From Nocardia araoensis NBRC 100135 (lineage in GTDB: Bacteria > Actinomycetota > Actinomycetes > Mycobacteriales > Mycobacteriaceae): 37,378 nucleotides of DNA. The position numbers and the translations under genes are program-made. Shown piece after piece: positions 16,818-24,743 of this stretch; the first letter of the stretch is position 1, and every line of letters starts with the position of its first letter. The stretch spans positions 1 to 37,378 of the forward strand of contig NZ_BAFR01000346.1 of assembly GCF_000308435.1 (NCBI RefSeq), read 5' to 3'. The notes below the pieces were generated by a model, which was given only the letters and a program-made list of their open reading frames with translations, searched no databases and had not been told where the DNA came from.

Positions 16818-17153
16818 ATGATGGCGTCACACGATCGAGCCCGCCGAGTTCTGCTGGCCGCCGGGATCGCAGTCGGATTGACCGGATCCTCGATAGCATT
16901 GGCCCCCGCTGCCAATGCCGGAGACGGTTGCTTCGTTCAAGCGGCGACCGACAATCGAGCCTACGCTCAATGCTCGAATACAACCAAGCAGTACCGCGCC
17001 GGTGCCGCCTGCATTTTGTGGGGACTGCCGGCGGGGACAGCTTACGGGCAATGGGTTCGAAACAACCAAGTGTCGGTTGCTGATTGCAGCTATCCTCGCC
17101 GAATTCTCTGGGAGCCCACACGCAAGTTCGTCATCTTTTATGAGAAGCGATGA
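16818..17153 (+). CDS. Small secreted cysteine-containing protein
   Basis: A 111-residue protein. An AAGGA ribosome binding site fits either of two adjacent ATGs (16818 or 16821). A Sec-type signal peptide is clear: basic DRARR, hydrophobic LLAAGIAVGLTG, and cleavage after APAANA. The mature chain of about 77 residues has four cysteines (GDGC, AQCS, AACILW, ADCSY), enough for two disulfides. It also has a repeated Tyr/Trp/Arg character (YRAGAACILWG, YGQWVRNN). It resembles the small secreted proteins common in Nocardia and Streptomyces, whose function is mostly unknown. No neighbour suggests a partner. Confidence 0.75.
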   Translation: MMASHDRARRVLLAAGIAVGLTGSSIALAPAANAGDGCFVQAATDNRAYAQCSNTTKQYRAGAACILWGLPAGTAYGQWVRNNQVSVADCSYPRRILWEPTRKFVIFYEKR

Positions 17154-17209
17154 AGGTCGACCGGCCGAATCCGAAAGTGCCACCAGTCCTGCGATAACAA
17201 CCGGCCGGA

Positions 17210-17491
17210 TCAGCCGCGGCTTATCTTGGAAGTGATGCGGTCCAAGACAGGGCCGACCTGGTCGGCATCGTCTAACTCGACATACTCGGTGACAGCCTCA
17301 TAGCTGCCCGGCTGCACATAACACACGTCTGCCCAGCCGCCGGCATACAAGATCAACTCCCCGAACGCGTCCTCCTCACCATGCACGACCACACAGAGTG
17401 ACATAGGACGGTACGCTTCAGACCAGTCGGTGAGCACGGGGACCGGCCACGGCACATCATTGTCCATCCAAGTAAGAGCAGACACCATCAA
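17210..17491 (-). CDS. Immunity-protein-like small protein, start uncertain
   Basis: The first usable starts are TTG at 17491 and ATG at 17488, giving about 93 residues. Good protein-like sequence (DRAAELIAARRPGWLSRG) continues upstream in frame to about 17560, where only a rare ATT could initiate. Further upstream the frame runs into the divergent gene at 17578. The body has WSEAYRPMSLCVVVHGEE, then GELILYAGGWADVCYV, a pattern reminiscent of small polymorphic-toxin immunity proteins such as the TriTu group. That resemblance is weak. No toxin gene lies beside it, so it may be an orphan. Confidence 0.45.
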   Translation of the reverse strand: MMVSALTWMDNDVPWPVPVLTDWSEAYRPMSLCVVVHGEEDAFGELILYAGGWADVCYVQPGSYEAVTEYVELDDADQVGPVLDRITSKISRG

Positions 17492-17577
17492 ACCCCGCGA
17501 CAGCCAGCCCGGCCGCCGGGCAGCGATAAGCTCGGCAGCCCGGTCGAGATCGAGATCAATCCGGGGAGGACTACCGC

Positions 17578-18093
17578 ATGGCGCAGCTTCAGCATCGAAT
17601 CGACGAAATGACCGATGACTCGGGATTCCTCGGTCTTGTCGACCCACACGCGTACACGTCGTTCGTGGGCGAAGACTGGACCTTGGAGATGCTGTTCGAG
17701 CGCGTCGAATCGGAGATGCGGCAGCGGACGATGCTGCTCTGGGGAACCGGCGGCGAGGAGCGATGGCGGATCGACCTTTCGGATTCACCGGTAGATCCGC
17801 GGCTGCCGGTCATCAGGCAAATCGCCGGCCCCATCACCGTGACGCGCGGTGAGCTGGTCGTCGTCAATTTGGACACGGTCACCATGGCTGCCCAGTTCGC
17901 GGACTCCTCCGTGGACGACGACAAGGATATATACGGGTCCAGTATCGAGCTCCCGAACGGCGACTACATCTGCACCATCAGTCAACTCACCGATCCCGAA
18001 GAGGACCGGGCACACGAAGGCCCTGACTTCCACCTCCAGCTGCTAGCTGGACGAACTTCACCATGGTCCGGGGTCCCATGGTCCGAACTGTGA
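17578..18093 (+). CDS. Hypothetical cytoplasmic protein
   Basis: A 171-residue acidic protein with an ATG at 17578 preceded by GGGGAGGA. It has no signal peptide or membrane segment. Sequence such as WTLEMLFERVESEMRQRTM suggests an amphipathic helix. GPITVTRGELVVVNLDTVTM and SIELPNGDYICTISQLTD suggest beta strands, perhaps a small beta-rich binding domain. I do not recognise a family. It starts head-to-head with the immunity-like gene, with almost no spacer. Such pairing could mean joint regulation. Confidence 0.65.
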   Translation: MAQLQHRIDEMTDDSGFLGLVDPHAYTSFVGEDWTLEMLFERVESEMRQRTMLLWGTGGEERWRIDLSDSPVDPRLPVIRQIAGPITVTRGELVVVNLDTVTMAAQFADSSVDDDKDIYGSSIELPNGDYICTISQLTDPEEDRAHEGPDFHLQLLAGRTSPWSGVPWSEL

Positions 18094-18602
18094 CGCTCCG
18101 ACGGAATGCACGGCATTCGGCGTGAGCGCACATCGTCAGCGAACGGGCGCTACCCGGCAGATCCGGACGCTCGCGGATCGCGCGCCCAGCGGCATTATCG
18201 AACATCTGGGTGTGGGCGGCCCATCGGCAGCGACGGCCTGGCTGTGAACTGTGCAGGTCACACCGCACGTGGCCTGTCGCGTCCGCCAATGGTCGGCGAC
18301 GGCGGTGTTGCGGCAGAAGATGACCAGCCGCCGGCGCCTGCGCCAAGAGGACCTCTTTTGTCAGCAGCTCGGTCCGGGCTGCGAAGCCCCCTCCTGAGCC
18401 GTTGCGCTGGAGCGGCGCGCGTGTGGTGCTGGTACCTGCAACGAAAGCCTTGTCGGGTATCCAACACCCTCGGCACCAGCTGTCGAGAGGTATTCGAATG
18501 CGTATCGGGGGTTCCAGGGCAATCGCGGGTCCTGGGCGTGGAGCTGAAGCGACCCGGTGGCATCCGCCGTGTCGGAAGGGTGCCCCGGGTCGGCGCTCGT
18601 GT
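18094..18602. other. 509-base stretch without a supported gene
   Basis: Long frames exist on both strands, but none has recognisable domains, a ribosome binding site or a plausible protein composition. Most are Arg/Pro/Ser-rich, as expected for non-coding frames in GC-rich DNA. It lies beyond the ends of two converging genes (17578 rightward, 18603 leftward). No terminator hairpin was recognised. Confidence 0.4.
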
Positions 18603-18809
18603 TCACTCGGCGAGGCGGAAACCCGCTTCCTGGACCGCGGTGGCGATCGCGTCGCGTCGGATCGGCTCCGTGGCGGTGATGGTGACCAGACCTTCGGCCA
18701 CATCCACCTCGACGGTTCGGACGCCGGCGATCTTGCCGACCTTGTCGCGCACCTTGCCGGCGCAGCACCCGCAGGTCATACCGGTGACGTTGAGTGTTGT
18801 CGTGTTCAT
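18603..18809 (-). CDS. Heavy-metal-associated (CopZ-like) copper chaperone
   Basis: A 68-residue single HMA domain of ferredoxin-like fold. The metal loop reads GMTCGCCAGKV, with the CxxC pair at Cys13 and Cys16 (Cys15 lies between them). The rest (VRTVEVDVAEGLVTITATEPIRRDAIATAVQEAGF) matches soluble CopZ-type chaperones that carry Cu(I) to an exporter or sensor. It lies about 50 bases downstream of a DHA2 efflux pump on the same strand. A CsoR-type palindrome upstream of that pump supports a copper-responsive unit. No copper P-type ATPase or CsoR gene is visible in the window. Confidence 0.9.
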   Translation of the reverse strand: MNTTTLNVTGMTCGCCAGKVRDKVGKIAGVRTVEVDVAEGLVTITATEPIRRDAIATAVQEAGFRLAE

Positions 18810-18860
18810 CTCGGGTTTTCCCTTCTCGTCGAGTCGAATTCGGTGGTCATGCCGGATGGG

Positions 18861-20264
18861 CTACGTCGCCGGTTCGGAGCGCCGCATGGTTGCCGCCGTG
18901 ACGCCGGCGCCGACGAGAGCGATGACGGCGGCGCCGATGAATGCCGCTGAGAACCCATTGGTGAGATCCGGCAGGCTGTCGATGCGGTCGGCGCCGAAGG
19001 AGGCGGCGACCGCGGTCATCGCCGCCAGGCCCACCGCGGAGCCGACCTGGTAGCTGACGTTGACGATGCCCGAGGCCAGGCCGCCCTCCTCGGGACGCGC
19101 CGCGGAGATGGCGGTACCCAGCGACGGCACGAAGGCCAGCGACATTCCTGCGGCCGCGACCAGGGAGGCCGGCAGGACGTCCACCCAGAAGTTCCCGGTC
19201 GGACGCACGAGCGACATGATCGCCAGACCCAGCCCGAGCACGGTCAGCCCGGCCACGATCATCGGTTTGGCGCCGAACCGGTGCATGGCGCGGGGCGCCA
19301 GCACGATCATGCCGAGCATGATCAGGGTGGTCATCGGTAGCAAGGCCGAGCCGGCGGGGAAGGCGCTGTAGCCGAGTACCTGCTGCAGGTACAGGTTCAG
19401 GAAGAACCACATCGGCACCCAGGCCGCGCCGAGCAACAGCTGGGCGATATTGGCCGCGGCGAGATTCGGTGCGGTGAAGATGCCCAGCCGCATCAGCGGC
19501 TCCCGGCGTCGCGCCTGGATCAGTACAAAGGCGGCGAGCAGTGCGGCTGCCGCGCCCAGCACACCCCAGGTCTGTCCCGACGCCCAGCCGACCTCCGGCG
19601 CGCGGACGATACCGTAGACCGCCGCGGCGAGACCTGCGGTGACTGTCACCGAGCCGAGCAGGTCGACGGAGCCGGAACGGGCCGGTGCGCCGGGCATGAG
19701 CGCGGGGACCGCGAGCAGCGCCAACAGTGCGATCGGGATGTTGATGTAGAACACCCACGGCCAGCTGATGTACTCGGTGATGACGCCGCCGAGGAAGACA
19801 CCGGCGGTGCCGCCCGCGGGGGCCGCCGCGCCGTAGATGGCCAGCGCTTTGGTCAATTCCCCTGGCGCCGAACCGAACAGCATCATCAGCAGGGTCAGCG
19901 CCGAGGGTGCGATCAGGGCCGCTCCGCCACCCTGGATCGCGCGCCCGGCCAGTTCGGTCGCGACATTGCCCGCCGCGCCCGCGATGACCGAACCCGCGAG
20001 CAGGACCGCCCACCCGGCGGCGAACACGCGCCGCGCACCGAGCAGATCCGACAATCGTCCGCCGAGCAGCAGCAAGCCGCCGAAGGCGATGACATAGGCG
20101 TTGAACACCCAGGTGAGGTTCTCTTGGGAGAACCCGAGATCGGTCTGCATCTTCGGCAGAGCGATCCCGATGATCGACGTGTCCATGATGACCATGAACT
20201 GGGCGGCGGCGATGACCGCCAGCGCCCACCACTTTCGTGTGGTGGTCCGCATCTGCGTACTCAT
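18861..20264 (-). CDS. DHA2-type (EmrB/QacA) MFS efflux transporter
   Basis: A 467-residue protein with about 14 hydrophobic segments, the DHA2 layout. ATG at 20264 is preferred over 20288 because AAGGA precedes it. The first segment region reads FMVIMDTSIIGIALP, with the membrane Asp-containing pattern of this family. The A-motif appears as GGRLSDLLGARRVF, and GLASGIVNVSYQVGSAVG is the C-terminal motif. These pumps expel drugs or cationic compounds using proton flow. The CsoR-like palindrome at 20304-20320 lies 40 bases upstream, and the CopZ-like gene follows, so metal-linked induction is likely. Whether it moves metal or another toxicant is unknown. Confidence 0.9.
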   Translation of the reverse strand: MSTQMRTTTRKWWALAVIAAAQFMVIMDTSIIGIALPKMQTDLGFSQENLTWVFNAYVIAFGGLLLLGGRLSDLLGARRVFAAGWAVLLAGSVIAGAAGNVATELAGRAIQGGGAALIAPSALTLLMMLFGSAPGELTKALAIYGAAAPAGGTAGVFLGGVITEYISWPWVFYINIPIALLALLAVPALMPGAPARSGSVDLLGSVTVTAGLAAAVYGIVRAPEVGWASGQTWGVLGAAAALLAAFVLIQARRREPLMRLGIFTAPNLAAANIAQLLLGAAWVPMWFFLNLYLQQVLGYSAFPAGSALLPMTTLIMLGMIVLAPRAMHRFGAKPMIVAGLTVLGLGLAIMSLVRPTGNFWVDVLPASLVAAAGMSLAFVPSLGTAISAARPEEGGLASGIVNVSYQVGSAVGLAAMTAVAASFGADRIDSLPDLTNGFSAAFIGAAVIALVGAGVTAATMRRSEPAT

Positions 20265-20303
20265 GACATTCCCGTCCTTCCGGAACATTACGGAGGCCGT
20301 ACC

Positions 20304-20320
20304 ATACCCCCCTAGGGTAT
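20304..20320. promoter_or_regulatory. CsoR-type operator before the efflux pump
   Basis: ATACCC (20304-20309) and GGGTAT (20315-20320) form a perfect dyad around CCCTA. The TACCC...GGGTA form is typical of operators bound by CsoR-family copper repressors. It sits 40 bases upstream of the efflux-pump ATG and overlaps a TATGGT element that could be its -10 box. Confidence 0.65.
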
Positions 20321-20330
20321 GAATCCGTCA

Positions 20331-20813
20331 AGAGGTGTACCCCGTTGATGGGTGAATTCGGTGCGGTGTCGCGGTGATGAACAGGGCGGAAGTAGTGATC
20401 GGCGCGGCCGAGGTGCCGGTGGCCGGTAGACCGTATCCGGTGGCGTCGGACCGAGGGAGGCTTACCTCATGAGTGGCTGTGTGCCGGTGCGGTGGCGCTC
20501 CGGGGACTCGACGCGTGAAGCGCGCTGTCGGGCGACGCTATCGCAGTCGAGATGGCTCACCTCGACTGTCGCGATGTGCCCCGGGGGCGTGGTGAACGAC
20601 TCCAGTGCGGTGAAACCTGCGATTACGGCTCGGACGACAGGTTTCGACGCGGTCACCTGCCGCTGGAGCGCGGCCCCGCATGGAACTCCATGACCGCACG
20701 CCGGCGCGTATGGACGATGCCCGCCCCGCGGCCGACTACGTGGAGCGAACCTCGAACGGGCGGCCGGAGGTCGGCGCCTGTCTGTGTGGACCGTGGGTTG
20801 CGGCACTTGCGTA
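20331..20813. other. Intergenic region between the metal-responsive units
   Basis: A rightward ATG at 20469 opens a 74-codon frame, but the product is not recognisable. Antisense frames are equally featureless. No repeat other than the two CsoR-type palindromes at its borders was seen. This is where a lost csoR-like gene might once have been, but nothing supports that directly. Confidence 0.35.
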
Positions 20814-20828
20814 TACCCCCTGGGGGTA
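20814..20828. promoter_or_regulatory. CsoR-type operator before the His-rich gene
   Basis: TACCCCC (20814-20820) and GGGGGTA (20822-20828) form a perfect dyad around one base. It resembles the element at 20304-20320 and lies 46 bases before the ATG at 20875. Two such sites on divergent units imply one metal-sensing regulon. Confidence 0.65.
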
Positions 20829-20874
20829 CTGAGTTTCGAGTGTCCACCACAGCAGGATCGGAAAGGCCGCGACA

Positions 20875-21198
20875 ATGACCACTCAGACTTACTCCCACCA
20901 CCATGGCGAGCACGTCGCTCATATCGGTCACGGCCATCACGCCGAGCATGCGGCCGCTTCCGCCCACGCCGGTCACGGAGATCACGCCGCGCACGGCAGT
21001 GGAGCGCCGGGCGGGCTCCAGATCACCCAGGACGGGTACACCTTGGAGTTGGCGGAACCCATCACCGAGCCGGGTGAGATCGACTTCCGATTCCGGATCC
21101 TGGGCCCGGACAGGAAGCCGGTCACCGATTACACCGCCATCCACGACCGCGACCTGCACCTCACGTGCCGGGTCCCGGTACGGCGGTGTGGAAGGTGA
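20875..21198 (+). pseudogene. N-terminal half of a His-rich metal-linked protein, broken by inversion
   Basis: The frame from 20875 gives MTTQTYSHHHGEHVAHIGHG followed by further His/Ala-rich sequence, about 40 residues that look metal-binding. A conserved domain start follows (DGYTLELAEPITEPGEIDF, FRILGPDRKPVTDYTAIHDRDLHL). After about 21163 the sequence becomes unrelated (TCRVPVRRCGR) and stops. The missing C-terminal part lies on the opposite strand at 21161-21484. The intact family, as I remember it from related actinobacteria, continues with a second similar beta domain. A CsoR-type operator precedes the gene, so the 107-residue stub may still be expressed under metal. Confidence 0.65.
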
Positions 21199-21484
21199 CA
21201 TCCGGTCCGGGCGCGGTCACACCGTCGCCGGGTTCACCGCTCGGATGCACGTGGATATAGGCCAGATCGCCCGCCCGCAGGATGACCAGATGCCCGTATG
21301 CGGCCAGGTACGGCTGGAGATCGGTGACCGGTGCGCCGTCCTTGTGCACGGAGAGAGTGAGCAGGCGGCCCTCACCGAGCACGAGGTCACCATCGAGGCT
21401 CACCTCGTATCCGTCCACGACCGCGGTGCGCGCGGCTTCTGGAACGGGTTGCGGCCGGTACGCACCCGCCACGGCGAGATCCGC
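21161..21484 (-). pseudogene. Inverted C-terminal fragment of the His-rich protein
   Basis: Reading leftward, the frame gives ADLAVAGAYRPQP, VVDGYEVSLDGDLVLGEG, APVTDLQPYLAAYGHLVIL, AYIHVHPSGEPGDG and VTFHTAVPGPGT. This is the second beta domain expected after the N-terminal half at 20875, but on the other strand. It meets that half at a CACGTG around 21161. The residues that should follow PGPGT, and the linker between the two domains, are absent, so an inversion with deletions is the simplest reading. The other end runs into the glycosyltransferase tail. Confidence 0.6.
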
Positions 21485-22611
21485 TGGTTCAGCGGTGTGG
21501 TGAGCATTCGGGGCGGTACTGCTGTGGAATGGGTGCGGTAGAACTCGAGGTGGGCTCGGGCCGTTCGGTCCCAGCTGAACAGGGCGGCGAGGGCTTTGCC
21601 GTGCTCGGTGCGGCACGGGTCGGGAACCAACGCTCGCGCGAGTTCCGCGGCCAGCTCGGCGGGTGTGGCCGCGTAGCTGATGGCCTCGCCGAATACCTCG
21701 CGCAGCACCGGGAGATCGCGTGCGACGACTGGGACTCCGGCGGCTAGGGCTTCCATGGCGGCGAGCCCGAATCCCTCTTTGGTGGAGAAGAACGGGAGGA
21801 GGGTCGATGCCGCCACGAGTGCGGGGAGTTCGGTGTGTGGGACGGTGCCGAGGATGGTGGGGCGGATGTCGAGTTCGATTGCGCGAGTGTCGAACTGGGT
21901 CCGGTAGTCGCGGTAGTCGAAGAGTGTTTCGCCGCCTGCGAAGACGAGGTGCAGGTCTGGATGATCGTGCCGCAGCAGGGCGAACGCCTCGAGTAGGTCG
22001 ATGCTGCCTTTGCGGGGTTCGATGCCGCCGACGGCCACGATGTACCGGCCGAGTCGGCGTCGCCAGGCGGCGCGGGCATCCGTGGCGTCGGGGGAGTCAT
22101 CTGCGGCGGCCGCGAAGCGGTCGTATTCGACGCCATTGGGAATCACGGTGGGGCGCAGAGCCCAACCGGCCTGAACCTCGGCCGCGACGGCGGCTGACAC
22201 GCAGATGTGTGCGTAAGGCTCGACGATGGCGCGTTCATGGCAGCGGGCGAGTTCGGGGGTGGTGAAGTTGTCGAGGTGGTGGATGGTGCGGATGCGGCAG
22301 TCGACGGCGTTGGCGCTGATGCAGTCCTGTGCGTGCACGATGTCGTAGTCCTCGGGAGTGAACGCCTGCCGCAGTACGTCTATGGAGCGCATGATTCGCG
22401 TCCCGACCTGTTCGCCGTCGGCACTGGTGAAGGGAACGACGCGAACTGTCACGGAGGAATCCACGGGGCGGAAGAAGGCGGCATCCCCGCCACGTCCGAG
22501 CGTCCATACGGTGACATCCGCGCCGAGCCGGGCGAGCGACTCGGCGAGATTGAGCGTATGCACGACCCCTCCACGGGGTTTGGTGGAGTACGTGAGAAGT
22601 GCGATCCGCAT
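21400..22611 (-). CDS. MSMEG_0565-family glycosyltransferase with rearranged C terminus
   Basis: A 403-residue GT-B (GT4-type) glycosyltransferase, last gene of the nitrogen-starvation operon. The start overlaps the previous stop as TGATG. The N-terminal domain has YSTKPRGGVVHTLNLAESL, where the GGVV loop is typical of the acceptor side. The donor domain has VAVGGIEPRKGSIDLLEAF and EGFGLAAMEA (279-288), the E-x7-E nucleotide-sugar motif. The family is known from its constant place in Nit1C-type clusters; its sugar and acceptor are unknown. Residues after about 376 are encoded by the inverted fragment of the His-rich gene, so the natural C terminus has been replaced or lost. Confidence 0.85.
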   Translation of the reverse strand: MRIALLTYSTKPRGGVVHTLNLAESLARLGADVTVWTLGRGGDAAFFRPVDSSVTVRVVPFTSADGEQVGTRIMRSIDVLRQAFTPEDYDIVHAQDCISANAVDCRIRTIHHLDNFTTPELARCHERAIVEPYAHICVSAAVAAEVQAGWALRPTVIPNGVEYDRFAAAADDSPDATDARAAWRRRLGRYIVAVGGIEPRKGSIDLLEAFALLRHDHPDLHLVFAGGETLFDYRDYRTQFDTRAIELDIRPTILGTVPHTELPALVAASTLLPFFSTKEGFGLAAMEALAAGVPVVARDLPVLREVFGEAISYAATPAELAAELARALVPDPCRTEHGKALAALFSWDRTARAHLEFYRTHSTAVPPRMLTTPLNQRISPWRVRTGRNPFQKPRAPRSWTDTR

Positions 22612-23462
22612 CAGTAGCCGCTCTTTTCGGTCATCAAGTTGTGGTAGGCGTCGACACGGCGTTCGTCCAGGTGCCGCAGGACGCGCCGGGCTCGCTCGAC
22701 CTCGGCATCGATGTCGAGTTCCGCCACCGCGAGGCCGCCCTTGGACCAGGTTTTGGCGAGGATGTCGCCGCCGGGGCCGACCACTTTGGCTTGGCCGAGG
22801 AAACGCAGGTTGCCGGTGATTCCGGTTTGATTGGACGATGCGAGAACAACCTGGTTCTCGGCGGCGCGGGCCTGGTCGTACAGGTCGAAGAGGCGGGATT
22901 GCCGATCGTTGGGCATCCGGGAGGCGCGATCGGTGACGCTGGCGGGCCAGGCCGACAGCGCCGCGATGGTGCGGGCACCGTCGAGAGCGAGAGCTCGCGC
23001 GGATTCCGGGAACGTCTTGTCGTAGTCGATGAGCATGCCGATCCGACCGACCGGGGTATCAAAAGCCGCGAAGCGATCTCCGGCCGCATACGCGAGGTGT
23101 TCGCCGGCCGGCTGGTGTACTTTGCGGTGGCGGCCGAGCACCCCGTCGCCGGTAAGGCACACTGCCGCGTTGTAGCGGACACTGTCTGCACGTTCGGCAT
23201 AGCCGACGCAGATCGTCATACCCCCGGCCAACCGGCACAACAGCCGGAACTCGGGTCCATCGGGGTCGATGGCCTCAGGTCTGGCGGCTGGATCCGGGTT
23301 GCGGAGATCTCCGATGTAGCCGCCGAGGCTCGCATCGGGTAGCACAAGTAGATCGACGCCGTCCTGGGTGAGCCGGTCGATGATGCCGGCGATCTTGTCC
23401 AGAGCGCGGGCGATGTCCGCGCCGAAATGTGCTGCGACAGCGGCTATTCGGGTGACCGTCAT
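22611..23462 (-). CDS. Nitrilase-superfamily protein lacking the catalytic triad (probable pseudoenzyme)
   Basis: A 283-residue carbon-nitrogen hydrolase fold, clearly paralogous to the nitrilase at 25053-25976. Two catalytic positions are changed. Glu becomes Asp43 (LVLPDASLGGY). Cys becomes Asp146 (GMLIDYDKTFPE), with codon GAC at 23027-23025. Only Lys114 (RKVHQPAGE) is kept. Superfamily hydrolysis needs the cysteine nucleophile, so ordinary nitrilase or amidase chemistry is unlikely. The rest of the fold is well preserved with no frameshift, suggesting selection for a non-catalytic or altered role, perhaps partnering its active paralogue in the spiral oligomers typical of nitrilases. That role is inference. 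Confidence 0.85.
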   Translation of the reverse strand: MTVTRIAAVAAHFGADIARALDKIAGIIDRLTQDGVDLLVLPDASLGGYIGDLRNPDPAARPEAIDPDGPEFRLLCRLAGGMTICVGYAERADSVRYNAAVCLTGDGVLGRHRKVHQPAGEHLAYAAGDRFAAFDTPVGRIGMLIDYDKTFPESARALALDGARTIAALSAWPASVTDRASRMPNDRQSRLFDLYDQARAAENQVVLASSNQTGITGNLRFLGQAKVVGPGGDILAKTWSKGGLAVAELDIDAEVERARRVLRHLDERRVDAYHNLMTEKSGY

Positions 23463-23471
23463 GGGTCCGCC

Positions 23472-24743
23472 TCAGGCCGCCGCGGTGGTGCGGGCGATGG
23501 CGGTGATCTGCCCGGCGAGGTGCTCGGCGTCGCGGGCGATGGCGGCGAAGCGGCCCGAGCCCCAGGTGTGCAGCCAGGGCAGCCCGAGAAAGTACAGCCC
23601 GGGCGTGGTCGTGACGCCGCGGTTGTGGCACGGGTGACCCTCACCGTCGAAGACGCCGACGCGCAGCCACCGGTAGTCGGTGCGGAACCCGACCGACCAC
23701 ACTACCGACGTGATATTGCTCGCCGACAGATCGAGTTCGGTGATCTCGCGCTGCGGACGCCACACCGGGCGGTACCGCGGTTCGGTGGGCGCGTCGATAC
23801 CAGCACGGGCGATATAGGTGTCGATGGAGTCCTTGATGCTCTCGGCGACGGCGTCGGCGGCATCGAGGTCCCGCTCCAGCGACGGCTCGAAGTACGCTGT
23901 GCCGTCGGCGACATCGACCATCCTGCCGTAGAGCGCCATCCCCTCGACCGCGAATTGGCGCAGGTCGATATCGCGGCCGCCGTCTCGACCGGTGACGTAG
24001 TGGTTGGTGTTCTCCCGCTTGCCCAGCCCACCCGGCTGATCTTCGATCGGGATGTCGTAGTGGCCCATGTCCTCCAGCCATGCGACGCAATCGCGGCCCC
24101 TGTAGAAGCGGGCGACGCGGGGCGCGGTCCCGACCGCGAGATGTACCCGCCGACCCTCCAGATGGAGGTCCTCGGCGATCTGTGCTCCTGATTGGCCGGT
24201 ACCGACGATGAGGACGGCGCCGTCGGGCAGGTCCGCAGGGCTGCGGTATTCGGCGGAGTGGAGTTGCTGGATCGAACTCGGCATCCGCTCGGCGAAGCGG
24301 GGCACGACCGGCGTGTGGTAACCGCCTACTGCGACCACCACCTGATCGGAATGCAGTGGGCCCGACGTTGTCTGGATGTCGAAGCCGCCGTCGACCGCTA
24401 CCGTGACCGCGGTGACGGCGACGTGTTCGCGAACCGGCGGATCGAAGGTGTCGGCATAGGCGCGGACCCATGTGTAGACCTCATCGCGTTTCATGAAGCC
24501 GTGCGGGTCGGGTCCGTTGTAACTGTAACCGGGCAGCACGCACTGCCAGTTGGGAGTGACGAGAGTGAAGTTGTCCCAGCGGGTGTCGCGCCACTCGTGG
24601 GCGATGGTGTCGCGCTCGAGGACGACATGGTCGATGCCGCGTGTGGTCAGATGCCAGCTGATCGATAGCCCGGCCTGTCCCGCGCCTATCACGACGACGT
24701 CACGGTGTTCCACGGCGGTAACCGAGTCTGTCTGGGGGGTCAC
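23472..24743 (-). CDS. MSMEG_0569-family flavin-dependent oxidoreductase
   Basis: A 423-residue FAD/NAD(P)H enzyme of the flavoprotein monooxygenase type. GAGQAG (20-25) binds FAD and VGTGQSG (180-186) binds NAD(P)H. WRDTRWDNFTLVTPNWQC lies between them. YFLGLPWLHTWGSGRFAAI near the C terminus is a strong family signature. It overlaps the preceding 106-residue protein by ATGA. It ends nine bases before the start of the pseudo-nitrilase. In Nit1C-type clusters it is a constant member, presumably oxidising the same nitrogen compound handled by the nitrilase or the radical SAM enzyme. The true substrate is unknown. Confidence 0.9.
   Translation of the reverse strand: MTPQTDSVTAVEHRDVVVIGAGQAGLSISWHLTTRGIDHVVLERDTIAHEWRDTRWDNFTLVTPNWQCVLPGYSYNGPDPHGFMKRDEVYTWVRAYADTFDPPVREHVAVTAVTVAVDGGFDIQTTSGPLHSDQVVVAVGGYHTPVVPRFAERMPSSIQQLHSAEYRSPADLPDGAVLIVGTGQSGAQIAEDLHLEGRRVHLAVGTAPRVARFYRGRDCVAWLEDMGHYDIPIEDQPGGLGKRENTNHYVTGRDGGRDIDLRQFAVEGMALYGRMVDVADGTAYFEPSLERDLDAADAVAESIKDSIDTYIARAGIDAPTEPRYRPVWRPQREITELDLSASNITSVVWSVGFRTDYRWLRVGVFDGEGHPCHNRGVTTTPGLYFLGLPWLHTWGSGRFAAIARDAEHLAGQITAIARTTAAA

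Noticed and set aside
18847..20331. 494-codon frame on the same strand as the efflux pump
   Set aside because: Arg-rich out-of-frame reading with no hydrophobic pattern, while the other frame has clear DHA2 motifs.
20469..20693. 74-codon frame with a GA-rich upstream stretch in the metal region
   Set aside because: No recognisable domain; frames on both strands here look non-coding.
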